Source of the DNA: a virus
Reading direction: 5' to 3' (one strand)
Length of the DNA: 37,959 nt
IMG/VR virus record: IMGVR_UViG_3300033048_000145
Location: 1 to 37,959 of that record
In this document: piece after piece, positions 30,668 to 37,344 of the stretch
Layout: each line of letters begins with the position of its first letter
How positions within the stretch are numbered: position 1 is the first letter of the stretch
The notes under the pieces: model-generated
The model's database searches: none
What the model was told of the DNA's origin: nothing
What the model saw: the letters and a program-made list of their open reading frames with translations, nothing else
Translations under genes and position numbers: made by a program

Positions 30668-31242
30668 GGCATCACCTCGCGAGAGTTATGGTCAAACACC
30701 TCGTTTTTCTTCCCGCGATATGTCGGGGCAATCTCACCCAAATCATCAAACAGGCGATACCGTTTAAATCCATTGGATGATTGGGCGTAGCCGCGTTCAC
30801 GGGTTGGCATGTCAAAAAGTATTTTTGCTTTTCTCAATGCCAGACAATAACGCCGGATATTCACATGATCTTGTTTGGTGGGATCATCAGAGGCGACAGC
30901 CACCAGATCATTGATTGAAAACACGACCATGATGCGCATGGCTGACCATGCTTTTTGGCGCAGGGTGTTCTTGAACGGAGTGCGGCCCTTGCCTGTGTCT
31001 GGCCCCATCGGGCCTGATTTGATCACAACACCTTGCGCTTTGGCCTCAATCCCCTTTTCAGTCAGGGCGAACACACCGTTTTCAAGGCGTGCCAAATAAC
31101 CACGGTTCACCAAATACCCAGCGGTTTTGATGGTTTCGTGATAGCTGATGTCACTCTGCTCACTAAGGGCGGTCAGCTCCAATGCGACGCCATCTTCAAA
31201 CAAAGCAAATATCGCATTCTGGTTCTTTGCTAAACCACTCAT
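30655..31242 (-). CDS. Winged-helix-like early protein
   Basis: This 195-residue protein of unknown family begins with a probable winged-helix fold (residues 15-70: L-T-A-L-S-E-Q-S-D-I-S-Y-H-E-T-I-K-T-A-G-Y-L-V-N-R-G-Y-L then V-F-A-L-T-E-K-G). A second similar unit with R-I-M-V-V-F-S-I-N-D-L occurs near residue 105. This suggests a two-domain DNA-binding protein. It lies right after the MuB-like gene with a 4-nt overlap, so a role in transposition or its control is possible. Confidence 0.68.
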   Translation of the reverse strand: MSGLAKNQNAIFALFEDGVALELTALSEQSDISYHETIKTAGYLVNRGYLARLENGVFALTEKGIEAKAQGVVIKSGPMGPDTGKGRTPFKNTLRQKAWSAMRIMVVFSINDLVAVASDDPTKQDHVNIRRYCLALRKAKILFDMPTRERGYAQSSNGFKRYRLFDDLGEIAPTYRGKKNEVFDHNSREVMPCHA

Positions 31243-32006
31243 ACCGTCACCGGCACATTGATGGGCTGACCCGTGGCGCGATCATTGACCAACAGCTGAC
31301 CTGACATGTCCGCCATTGTTAAGCCGCCTTCAGCGGGCGCATTGCGCCGCCCAAAGCGTTCAATGATTGCCATGGCTTCCTTTATTTCGCGGTTCATACC
31401 ACCGGTAATTTTGTGAACAAACCCCACCAGATCATCAGCAACCGGAACTTCACAAAGCTCGTCAAAAAACATGCGAACATCTTCAAAGGTTGCCGGGTGG
31501 AAATTAACATACTGCGAAATCCGCGATGCGATTTGCGGGAACCGAACAAGGTTGTTTCTGATCTTGCCCATGCCAACCAGAATGACTGGCATTTCGATCA
31601 TGTCCGACAGATCACGGATGGTTTCCATGATCCTTGCGTTTGATGAAATGTGATCGGCTTCATCAATGATCAGCGCGAACGTGTTGCCAGAATGAATGGT
31701 CGATGCTTGGCGCTGTACAAGGGTTTTAAGCGCCAGTTGATATTTTTTCTCAAACGAATGTGGCGGTTGCTGGCGCATTTCTTGCAACAACTCATTCATC
31801 ATCCATGCGGGTTTCCATTCCTTTTTTGCCCGCAAATATATAGCCTGATTTTTAATGGCGAACCGCGACAGTGACGTGGTTTTCCCCAAACCGGCCACCC
31901 CGTCCACAACAACCAAACAGGCTTCACTTGCGCCACGACGTTTCAAAGCAGTCATTGCCGCTTCTAGTGCCAATACGTTTGATGTTTTTACAAACTTCGT
32001 TCTCAT
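31239..32006 (-). CDS. Transposition ATPase (MuB-like AAA+)
   Basis: This 255-residue AAA+ ATPase has Walker A G-V-A-G-L-G-K-T-T at residues 36-44 and Walker B A-L-I-I-D-E-A-D at 111-118. A sensor-like R-I-S-Q-Y segment and a C-terminal winged region follow. MuB-type proteins polymerise on DNA, choose targets, activate the transposase and give target immunity. The ATG encoding M-R-T-K-F has GAGGAGA upstream. A longer frame runs into the transposase gene and is not needed. Confidence 0.9.
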   Translation of the reverse strand: MRTKFVKTSNVLALEAAMTALKRRGASEACLVVVDGVAGLGKTTSLSRFAIKNQAIYLRAKKEWKPAWMMNELLQEMRQQPPHSFEKKYQLALKTLVQRQASTIHSGNTFALIIDEADHISSNARIMETIRDLSDMIEMPVILVGMGKIRNNLVRFPQIASRISQYVNFHPATFEDVRMFFDELCEVPVADDLVGFVHKITGGMNREIKEAMAIIERFGRRNAPAEGGLTMADMSGQLLVNDRATGQPINVPVTV

Positions 32007-32041
32007 TTTTGCTCTCCTCTTTTTCCCGTGGTATTTTTTTG

Positions 32042-34162
32042 TTATTTGTATTGCTGAATTATGGTGGTTAGCCGCTCGACATCGACGCCTTGATCTTTGA
32101 ACAATTGCCGCTCCGATGGATCGGACAGGCACTCCCTCAAGATTTCACAGCGGCCCTCCTGAAGATCATCGGGGTTTTCGACAATCCATAAGGCCAGCTC
32201 TAAATCGGTGCCAAATTTGGTTACCGTTCCGACAACTGACGCTGATGCTTGATTTATGCTGGTGGTATATTCGGCATCCACAAAGTCAGGTTTTGGTTCA
32301 TTGTTCAGCGGCGTCATTGGAACCGATACCTGACCTTCAAGAAACCTATGTGGGCGCAACTCTTCGTCAATTTCCACAATCTTGTCTGTGATCCGTTTCT
32401 TGCGAGATTTGGCGCGGTTCTCGTCGGCAAGGCGTTGCATTGTGACCGGAACGTATCGTTCAGTATTTCCGGCAAATTTGGCAACACATATCAGGCGACC
32501 TGCTTCTTCTTCGCCATCGACAATATCAATTTCGCGCACCCAAACATGGTTGGCATCATGAATGTCGTAACCAACCAGAACATAATCGCCGTTAAACTCT
32601 TCCAGTGCGATGTGGAAATATTCATTAGTCCGGTATTCGATCAAGGCGCGGCGCGTTTTGCGCTTCACGTAGGGCCGGAACAGATCGTTGCTTTCCGATT
32701 TTGTCACAACGACAGGTTCAAATCCGTTATCGACGTGCTGCTGCCAGTATTGATCTGGTGACATGCGGTTTGGCAAAGACGAATGCGATTTGGCATTATA
32801 AACCTCAATCGCCATGTTGCAGCGCTGCATGAAATCATCGAAAGAGGGCAGGGACGCGCTTGCGCCCAATTCCCGCTGTTCTTTGCGTGTCACCTTGAAT
32901 GACTTCTGCCGGGCTTGGCGGTCCATTTCTGGATTAACATAGGTGGCGAATTCACGCGCTAGGGGGTTCCAGACCGACCCGTGAAAGCGCTCAATAATGC
33001 CACGCGCCTGACTGTTTTGGGGCAAGGAGTGATGCTTGGTGATCCCCAATCGGCCCATGAGGCCTGTCAACTGCGCATCAAGGCGTTTGTTCTTAAACCC
33101 TGACCCGCGATCCACATAAAAGATTGCAGGCACACCGAACACCTCGCAAGAATGGCGCAGGGCATCTACAACCCCTTCGGCATTTTCGGCCAAGCCAACA
33201 GAAAACCCGACGCACTTGCGGGTTGCCACATCCACCACGGCGGTGATTTCAGGGCGGAAAGGTCGTCCATGGATTGGGTGCTGAATTTCAGCATCGAAGG
33301 TTTTGCCATCGGATGTGTAAACACATGTTGGCAGCAAGTCGCCGGTTGATCTGGTCACATAGGCTTGACGGGATTTCAGGGTCAGTGAGCCTTCACGGCC
33401 ACGGTGCTTTTCTACATTCCCCAGCTTGCCGATCAGGTAGCGTATTTTTGTATAGGTCACAGGCTCGTTTGGCCGTTTGTCTGAACTCATATAAGCATTC
33501 ATTGCCTCTGTGATGCAGGGCTTTTGGGGGCGGGCGTAATGTTTCAGAAAGTCCCAGAACCACGCGGGGATATCTGCCCGCTCTTTGGTGGCCTTTGGGG
33601 CCAGTGCCCCTATGCCTGTGCCATCCCGAAACCGGAACCAGCGCAATAATGTGCTGCGCGAAATAACCCGTGATCCGCCTTTGCGATCATTGGCGGCGGA
33701 TACTGTTTCGATCTCCAACCCAAAATCAACGGTGCCTGTGATAAACAGATCAACAGCCTGACTGCGCGAATATCCACCATCAACGCGCACGTTCTCTATC
33801 GCCAACAACACCGTTGAACGGGCATTCATCACCAGTCGTTGGCGGGCCGTCAGGATCGTGGTGTCCAGCGCCTCACGCTTGACTATATCAACCGCGCAAT
33901 CTTCTTTGGTGTTCGCCACAGTGACCTCGCGACCCATCTCACTTCTAAGGGCGCGCTGCATTTGTAGCGGCAATAATGAAATGTGGTATTCCATCCCCCC
34001 GCCACCCTTGGCCCCTTGCTGTTTGCGCGCCAGCTTTTGGTTATCGGCCCAGCCTTCGTTTTTTGCACGATTTCTGACACCCCGCTCGCTATGCGGAATA
34101 TCCGACTGATGCAGCCGTTTCCCAGCATCGGCGATTTCACGGGGTGTCAGGAAATGCTGCAT
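32042..34162 (-). CDS. DDE transposase (MuA-like)
   Basis: This 706-residue protein is the phage transposase. The N-terminal 70 residues form a Mu-type helix-turn-helix (F-L-T-P-R-E-I-A-D-A-G then R-N-R-A-K-N-E-G-W). The catalytic core has D285 (T-S-D-G-K), D351 (Y-V-D-R-G-S-G) and E391 (I-I-E-R-F-H-G). The D-D distance of 66 is as in MuA. A mu-transposase C-terminal beta-barrel region follows at about 480-560. It joins phage ends to target DNA in integration and lytic replication. It overlaps the ParB-like gene by TAATG. Confidence 0.94.
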   Translation of the reverse strand: MQHFLTPREIADAGKRLHQSDIPHSERGVRNRAKNEGWADNQKLARKQQGAKGGGGMEYHISLLPLQMQRALRSEMGREVTVANTKEDCAVDIVKREALDTTILTARQRLVMNARSTVLLAIENVRVDGGYSRSQAVDLFITGTVDFGLEIETVSAANDRKGGSRVISRSTLLRWFRFRDGTGIGALAPKATKERADIPAWFWDFLKHYARPQKPCITEAMNAYMSSDKRPNEPVTYTKIRYLIGKLGNVEKHRGREGSLTLKSRQAYVTRSTGDLLPTCVYTSDGKTFDAEIQHPIHGRPFRPEITAVVDVATRKCVGFSVGLAENAEGVVDALRHSCEVFGVPAIFYVDRGSGFKNKRLDAQLTGLMGRLGITKHHSLPQNSQARGIIERFHGSVWNPLAREFATYVNPEMDRQARQKSFKVTRKEQRELGASASLPSFDDFMQRCNMAIEVYNAKSHSSLPNRMSPDQYWQQHVDNGFEPVVVTKSESNDLFRPYVKRKTRRALIEYRTNEYFHIALEEFNGDYVLVGYDIHDANHVWVREIDIVDGEEEAGRLICVAKFAGNTERYVPVTMQRLADENRAKSRKKRITDKIVEIDEELRPHRFLEGQVSVPMTPLNNEPKPDFVDAEYTTSINQASASVVGTVTKFGTDLELALWIVENPDDLQEGRCEILRECLSDPSERQLFKDQGVDVERLTTIIQQYK

Positions 34163-35013
34163 TACTTGACCCCACCGATCCGGCCTTCAACCCAAGCCAT
34201 GATCCGTGCCTCATGTGACAGTAAAAGCGCGCCAAAATCTTCATCGCTAAATGAATTAAACACCCTGTCAGCCGCCGCAAATTGCTTTTGATGTGTTGTT
34301 TCCAGTAGCTTCCCTGTCGCAAGGATCAACGCATCCGGCACATTCATGGCGCGAACAGGTTTCCCATTGGTTGGGAACATCATTTCCAATGCCTTGGCCT
34401 GCACCGTGGGCTTTTCCTTGGCCATCGCCATTAGGCCCGCCTGATGATCGGCCAGCCATGTGCCTTTGATGATGGATATTGCACCGGGGGCTAGGCCGGT
34501 CCACATGGCAACGGCCTTGGTGATTGAACTGTCTGACAGGCCCGTTTTTTCGGCGGTGTCAGTGCTAAACGGAACAATTCCGTTTAGCTTTTCACGCCCC
34601 TGTTCGGTTTGCTTATCACCACCCTTTTTGGTTTCAGGATACTTGGCCTCATAAGCCTGCTTCAAATCAAACAAATGTTGGGCGCGATCCAAGGCGGTCA
34701 ACTCATGCCGACCGATGTTTTCCATGATCTCTAGAACCTTGGCATCGGCCACCGTTTCAGCCTTACTCCAGCTGGCCGCAATGTGCGTTTCGCCGTTGAT
34801 CACATGGGCAGCAAGCCGGTGCGCACCCGCCACTAAGAATGGCCCGTCAGCACTCTGCCAAATGGTGATTGGGTTCAGCATTTCACTGGCCTTGAACATC
34901 GCGGCCAAAGCTTGCGCCCAGCCCTCGTCAACATCCCGCGAGCGGCCTTCAATAAGGATGCTGGAAATTTCGATCATTTCGGTTTTCGGTGTGGTGTTTT
35001 CTTTGCCTATCAT
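34162..35013 (-). CDS. ParB-like N-terminal domain protein
   Basis: This 283-residue protein has a ParB/Srx-type N-terminal domain: I-E-I-S-S-I-L-I-E-G-R-S-R near residue 14, L-N-P-I-T-I-W near residue 46, and the L-V-A-G-A-H-R-L-A-A motif near residue 60, followed by M-E-N-I-G-R-H-E-L. The C-terminal half contains a helix-turn-helix-like G-L-S-D-S-S-I-T-K-A. Similar genes precede the transposase in Mu-like phages of Rhodobacterales (recalled from RcapMu). It may help replication or regulate early genes. Confidence 0.85.
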   Translation of the reverse strand: MIGKENTTPKTEMIEISSILIEGRSRDVDEGWAQALAAMFKASEMLNPITIWQSADGPFLVAGAHRLAAHVINGETHIAASWSKAETVADAKVLEIMENIGRHELTALDRAQHLFDLKQAYEAKYPETKKGGDKQTEQGREKLNGIVPFSTDTAEKTGLSDSSITKAVAMWTGLAPGAISIIKGTWLADHQAGLMAMAKEKPTVQAKALEMMFPTNGKPVRAMNVPDALILATGKLLETTHQKQFAAADRVFNSFSDEDFGALLLSHEARIMAWVEGRIGGVK

Positions 35014-35261
35014 CAGACGGCCCCTTCAAATATATTTCTGTTTCCGCGACACGGATCACACATCCGATTGTGTGCGCCCTCGCTCATGAACAGATCATCG
35101 CAGGTCATGCAGCGCCGCTTTTTCATCTTGGCGCTACGCTCAAAATCTTCCCGCGCGTTTTCGGCTTGATCATGGTTGTAATAAGGTCCGCCAACTTGGG
35201 TGCCATCTGGCCCCGCGACCATGTAGGAAACCCCGCATCCAATAACTTCAAACTTGGCCAT
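35013..35261 (-). CDS. Small zinc-ribbon-like protein
   Basis: This 82-residue protein has a beta-like N-terminal half (F-E-V-I-G-C-G-V-S-Y-M-V-A-G-P-D-G) and a C-terminal R-C-M-T-C-D-D-L-F, then M-C-D-P-C-R. This gives C-x2-C-x12-C-x2-C, a treble-clef or ribbon pattern. ATG at 35261 is preferred to GTG three codons upstream, because it overlaps the preceding stop (TGATG). It is probably nucleic-acid- or protein-binding. The exact role is unknown. Confidence 0.75.
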   Translation of the reverse strand: MAKFEVIGCGVSYMVAGPDGTQVGGPYYNHDQAENAREDFERSAKMKKRRCMTCDDLFMSEGAHNRMCDPCRGNRNIFEGAV

Positions 35262-35479
35262 CAACCGCACTCCGCATTAAAAGCTGCGCGGTTCAAAGTG
35301 GTGGCGTGTTCCCCCACCCGCCGTGCTGCAAAAGACAGTGCGCCAGCGGCATTTTCATCTTCGATATCCAGCATAAGTTTCAGGGCGAAATTCACCCGAT
35401 CCTTGCCCGATACACCTTCAAGCGCCAGTTCAGCTTGAAACTGCTGGGCTGTGGTAAATTGTGAATGATTGGGGGTCAT
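35261..35479 (-). CDS. Hypothetical early protein
   Basis: This 72-residue helical protein is not recognised. It has V-N-F-A-L-K-L-M-L-D-I-E-D-E-N-A near residue 29 and A-A-R-R-V-G-E-H near residue 51. It overlaps the upstream gene by ATGA and the downstream gene by TGATG. It is the second gene of the early operon. Confidence 0.65.
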   Translation of the reverse strand: MTPNHSQFTTAQQFQAELALEGVSGKDRVNFALKLMLDIEDENAAGALSFAARRVGEHATTLNRAAFNAECG

Positions 35480-35751
35480 GCTGCCGCTCCTGACTTAAGG
35501 CGGTTCACATGTTGATCCATGCGCTTGCGATAGGTCATTTCAACCACATCACGGCCCGCTGCATCTATGATCCGTTTCAACAAAGCCTTGCCTGTGTCGC
35601 CGCCTGTCAGGCCGAAGGTTGCTTGCCGGGCGCTGGTTTGGTGCACCTTGTTATCTGTGCACCATGCACCAAAGGTGGTGCCCTGTGATCGGAACGCGCC
35701 AACGATTACCTCCTGCAAGATAACTCCGGGCTGGAAAACAGTTTGTTTCAT
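35476..35751 (-). CDS. Small DNA-binding regulator, Ner-position (BcepMu gp16-like)
   Basis: This 91-residue basic protein is transcribed divergently from the repressor, the position of Ner in Mu. It contains V-G-A-F-R-S-Q-G-T-T-F-G-A-W-C near residue 17, then K-V-H-Q-T-S-A-R-Q-A-T-F-G-L-T-G-G, resembling the helix-turn-helix of BcepMu gp16-type proteins. It would turn down early or repressor transcription. The ATG at 35751 has AAGAGG upstream and follows the putative early promoter. The family call is moderate. Confidence 0.7.
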   Translation of the reverse strand: MKQTVFQPGVILQEVIVGAFRSQGTTFGAWCTDNKVHQTSARQATFGLTGGDTGKALLKRIIDAAGRDVVEMTYRKRMDQHVNRLKSGAAA

Positions 35752-35790
35752 GTTAAACCTCTTGTGTTTTGTTGTTATGCTCTGGCAACA

Positions 35791-35820
35791 TGTATACGAC
35801 CAAATGCTCACATCAGTCAA
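35791..35820 (-). promoter_or_regulatory. Putative early promoter (leftward)
   Basis: On the minus strand, TTGACT (35820-35815) and TATACA (35796-35791) are separated by 18 bases and lie 40 bases upstream of the first early gene. The match to sigma-70 boxes is 5/6 and 4/6. An operator-like repeat lies within it. Confidence 0.6.
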
Positions 35821-35842
35821 GAAGGATACGTCCAAATGCTCG
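35794..35842. promoter_or_regulatory. Two operator-like direct repeats at the lytic/lysogenic switch
   Basis: ATACGaCCAAATGCTCaC at 35794-35811 and ATACGtCCAAATGCTCgC at 35826-35843 are 32 bp apart, three helical turns. The first overlaps the early promoter and the second overlaps the repressor start codon. A third CAAATGCTCA occurs inside the repressor gene at about 36038-36047. They are probably repressor-binding sites. Confidence 0.6.
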
Positions 35843-36492
35843 CAAAAGACCGGCTACAAAAGGCAATTTCTGATAGTGGGCTGAATTTAAAGGATTTTTC
35901 CGTTCGTTCGGGGGTAAATTACCGCACGCTTCAGCACTATATTGCGGGTGAAAGGAAGATCGGGACTAAATTTCTTGCGCAAATAAGCGAGCAAATGGGC
36001 ATATCTGCATCGTGGGTGCTGGCTGGAATTGGCGAGCAAATGCTCATTGGTGGTCGCGCGGGCATGGAAGATACTGAAGATTTTATACAAATAAAACGCT
36101 ACACAGTCGAAGCTTCAGCAGGTCATGGCGCACAAGTTTCATGCACTGATGGAACCGGCTATTATGCATTCAATCAACGGTGGTTGGATCGGCGCGGGCT
36201 GAATGCTAATTCGCTATCTGTTATTTCCGTGCGTGGCGATAGTATGGAGCCGGACCTATACGAAAACGATCTGCTCTTGCTGGATCACGCCCAAACAGAC
36301 CTGAAGGACAGTCACATATATGCAGTGCAGTTTTCGGATGGTCTCTATGTCAAACGCATCCAGCACCTGCCAGAAGGCCAGATACATCTGATCAGCCGCA
36401 ACACCAATTACCCGCCAATCACGGTAAAGCATCCCGTGGCTGATGGTGTGCAAATCATCGGGCGTGTTGTGGCATCTATGCATGAATGGTAG
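35836..36492 (+). CDS. Phage repressor (XRE helix-turn-helix + S24/LexA-like)
   Basis: This 218-residue protein has an N-terminal helix-turn-helix (about residues 17-40: L-K-D-F-S-V-R-S-G-V-N-Y-R-T-L-Q-H-Y). The C-terminal S24 domain has G-D-S-M-E-P (Ser136) and Y-V-K-R-I (Lys173), the usual Ser-Lys dyad. An A-G pair at about 95-96 is a possible self-cleavage site, so the switch may be DNA-damage responsive. ATG at 35836 has AAGAAGGA upstream, and the longer frame from 35743 would cross the operators. It keeps the early promoter off in the lysogen. Confidence 0.88.
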   Translation: MLAKDRLQKAISDSGLNLKDFSVRSGVNYRTLQHYIAGERKIGTKFLAQISEQMGISASWVLAGIGEQMLIGGRAGMEDTEDFIQIKRYTVEASAGHGAQVSCTDGTGYYAFNQRWLDRRGLNANSLSVISVRGDSMEPDLYENDLLLLDHAQTDLKDSHIYAVQFSDGLYVKRIQHLPEGQIHLISRNTNYPPITVKHPVADGVQIIGRVVASMHEW

Positions 36493-36528
36493 ACGTTAAT
36501 TTCAACCGTACATTTAGAGAGTAGCATT

Positions 36529-36852
36529 ATGAAATACCTTATCGCCGCTGCATTATTGGCCATGACCTCAACAACTGGAATGGCAACCGAGTTGGAGCCT
36601 TGGCAAATTAAAGGTGCTGAACTGGCCAAGGCTGAACCAACAATCTACGATGCATATTGGAACCAAAACATCAGCCTGTGGCTCTCCATGGTTGACGATG
36701 GCTCCAGTCGAAATGGATATGCTGAAGTTGTTTGCCGTTTACTAACGGATGCAGGGCGACCCCAAGGGGAATTTGTTGCCATCAGAGTTTACTCTTATAG
36801 CTCAATTCGGAATGGAGAGCTTAATCAGATTGGCAAAGCGATCTGTCAGTGA
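36529..36852 (+). CDS. Small secreted protein of the lysogeny module
   Basis: This 107-residue protein has a clear signal peptide (M-K-Y-L-I-A-A-A-L-L-A-M-T-S-T-T-G-M-A, cleavage after about residue 19). The mature part of about 88 residues has two cysteines that may form a disulfide. It follows the repressor on the same strand and is followed by a terminator, so it is probably expressed in the lysogen. It may be a lysogenic-conversion protein in the periplasm, for example blocking superinfection. No family was recognised. Confidence 0.75.
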   Translation: MKYLIAAALLAMTSTTGMATELEPWQIKGAELAKAEPTIYDAYWNQNISLWLSMVDDGSSRNGYAEVVCRLLTDAGRPQGEFVAIRVYSYSSIRNGELNQIGKAICQ

Positions 36853-36860
36853 GTAAGACA

Positions 36861-36904
36861 ACCGTTAGGGGCAAGGGTGGCATTGCACCATTCTAACGGT
36901 TTTG
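36861..36904 (+). terminator. Terminator of the lysogeny transcript
   Basis: ACCGTTAG at 36861-36868 pairs with CTAACGGT at 36893-36900. GGTG/CACC can add an inner stem, and TTT follows. It lies 9 bases after the stop of the secreted protein gene. Confidence 0.65.
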
Positions 36905-36995
36905 CAGAATGCCGACCTTAAACGCCATTTGATGAAACTGTCGGATACCCAAGTAATTGCTTTAACTGACTTTATTTAAGGTCGGCACTACTTTT

Positions 36996-37025
36996 CCAAG
37001 GTCGGCATCTGTGTGCCGACCTTGG
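36996..37025. repeat. Perfect 12-bp inverted repeat
   Basis: CCAAGGTCGGCA and its exact complement TGCCGACCTTGG are separated by six bases (TCTGTG). There is no T-run on either strand, so it is more likely a protein-binding site than a terminator. Confidence 0.7.
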
Positions 37026-37033
37026 CACATTTG

Positions 37034-37054
37034 ATTTGCACCACCTTTGGCACA
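37034..37054. promoter_or_regulatory. Internal transposase-site-like sequence
   Basis: ATTTGCACCACCTTTGGCACA matches ATTTGCACTACCTTTGACACA of the right end with two differences. It corresponds in position to an internal L-site of Mu, about 280 bp from the left terminus. Confidence 0.6.
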
Positions 37055-37292
37055 GGTTCGCACTATCTGGGCGATCAACTGGCCCACTCTAAGTAGCCAC
37101 ATAGCCATATGAACAAGGTTTCAATGGCTTCTTACCTCATACACCACAATCACACCATTAACGGCGCTTTTTGGTGCCGACCTGTGCCAAGTGTGGTGTC
37201 AAACCGTCGTGTTTTCACGTTGTTTGTGCAAACCCAGTTATCACGCGAATTTTGCGTTGCGCCTTATAATAAAGGCCTTTTCCTCATTTTCT

Positions 37293-37331
37293 TGTGTCAA
37301 AGCGTTGTGTCAAAGGTATCACCCCCCCACA
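37293..37331. promoter_or_regulatory. Prophage B left terminus with transposase-site-like repeats
   Basis: Read inward from 37331, the complement begins TGTGG and reaches TACCTTTGACACA at 37318-37306. This matches the right terminus at 22 of 26 positions in inverted orientation. A second CTTTGACACA lies 13 bp further in (37302-37293). It is followed outside by CAAAC. Confidence 0.82.
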
Positions 37332-37336
37332 CAAAC
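37332..37336. repeat. Target-site duplication, right copy (CAAAC)
   Basis: CAAAC directly follows the left terminus of prophage B and equals 429-433. The next bases, TTGAAATTCTAACGG, continue prophage A's interrupted right end. Confidence 0.88.
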
Positions 37337-37344
37337 TTGAAATT

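Larger units (their letters stand above)
36905..37292. other. Left-end control region with repeated AGGTCGGCA motif
   Basis: There is no supported gene here. The 9-mer AGGTCGGCA or its complement occurs five times, starting near 36910, 36979, 36999, 37014 and 37175. The two middle copies form a perfect 12-bp inverted repeat at 36996-37025. ATTTGCACCACCTTTGGCACA at 37034-37054 strongly resembles the transposase-site-like sequence at the right end. The region probably binds transposase and regulators. Confidence 0.6.
434..37331 (-). mobile_element. Complete Mu-like transposable prophage B (about 36.9 kb)
   Basis: The element is bounded by inverted termini starting TGTGG and sharing TACCTTTGACACA, with a 5-bp direct repeat CAAAC outside. 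It encodes MuA-type DDE transposase, MuB-type ATPase, GemA, a Mor-like activator, lysis genes, Mu-type packaging and head genes, and a P2-type contractile tail. All lytic genes run on the minus strand, while the repressor and one small gene run on the plus strand at the right. No essential structural class seems missing and no gene is visibly frameshifted apart from the programmed E/E' site, so the prophage looks intact. No gam-like or mom-like gene was recognised. Confidence 0.93.

Noticed and set aside
29211-35013. Search for a Gam-like end-protection protein and a Mom-like DNA modification gene
   Set aside because: No early gene resembles Gam and no gene at the right end resembles Mom, so neither is claimed.
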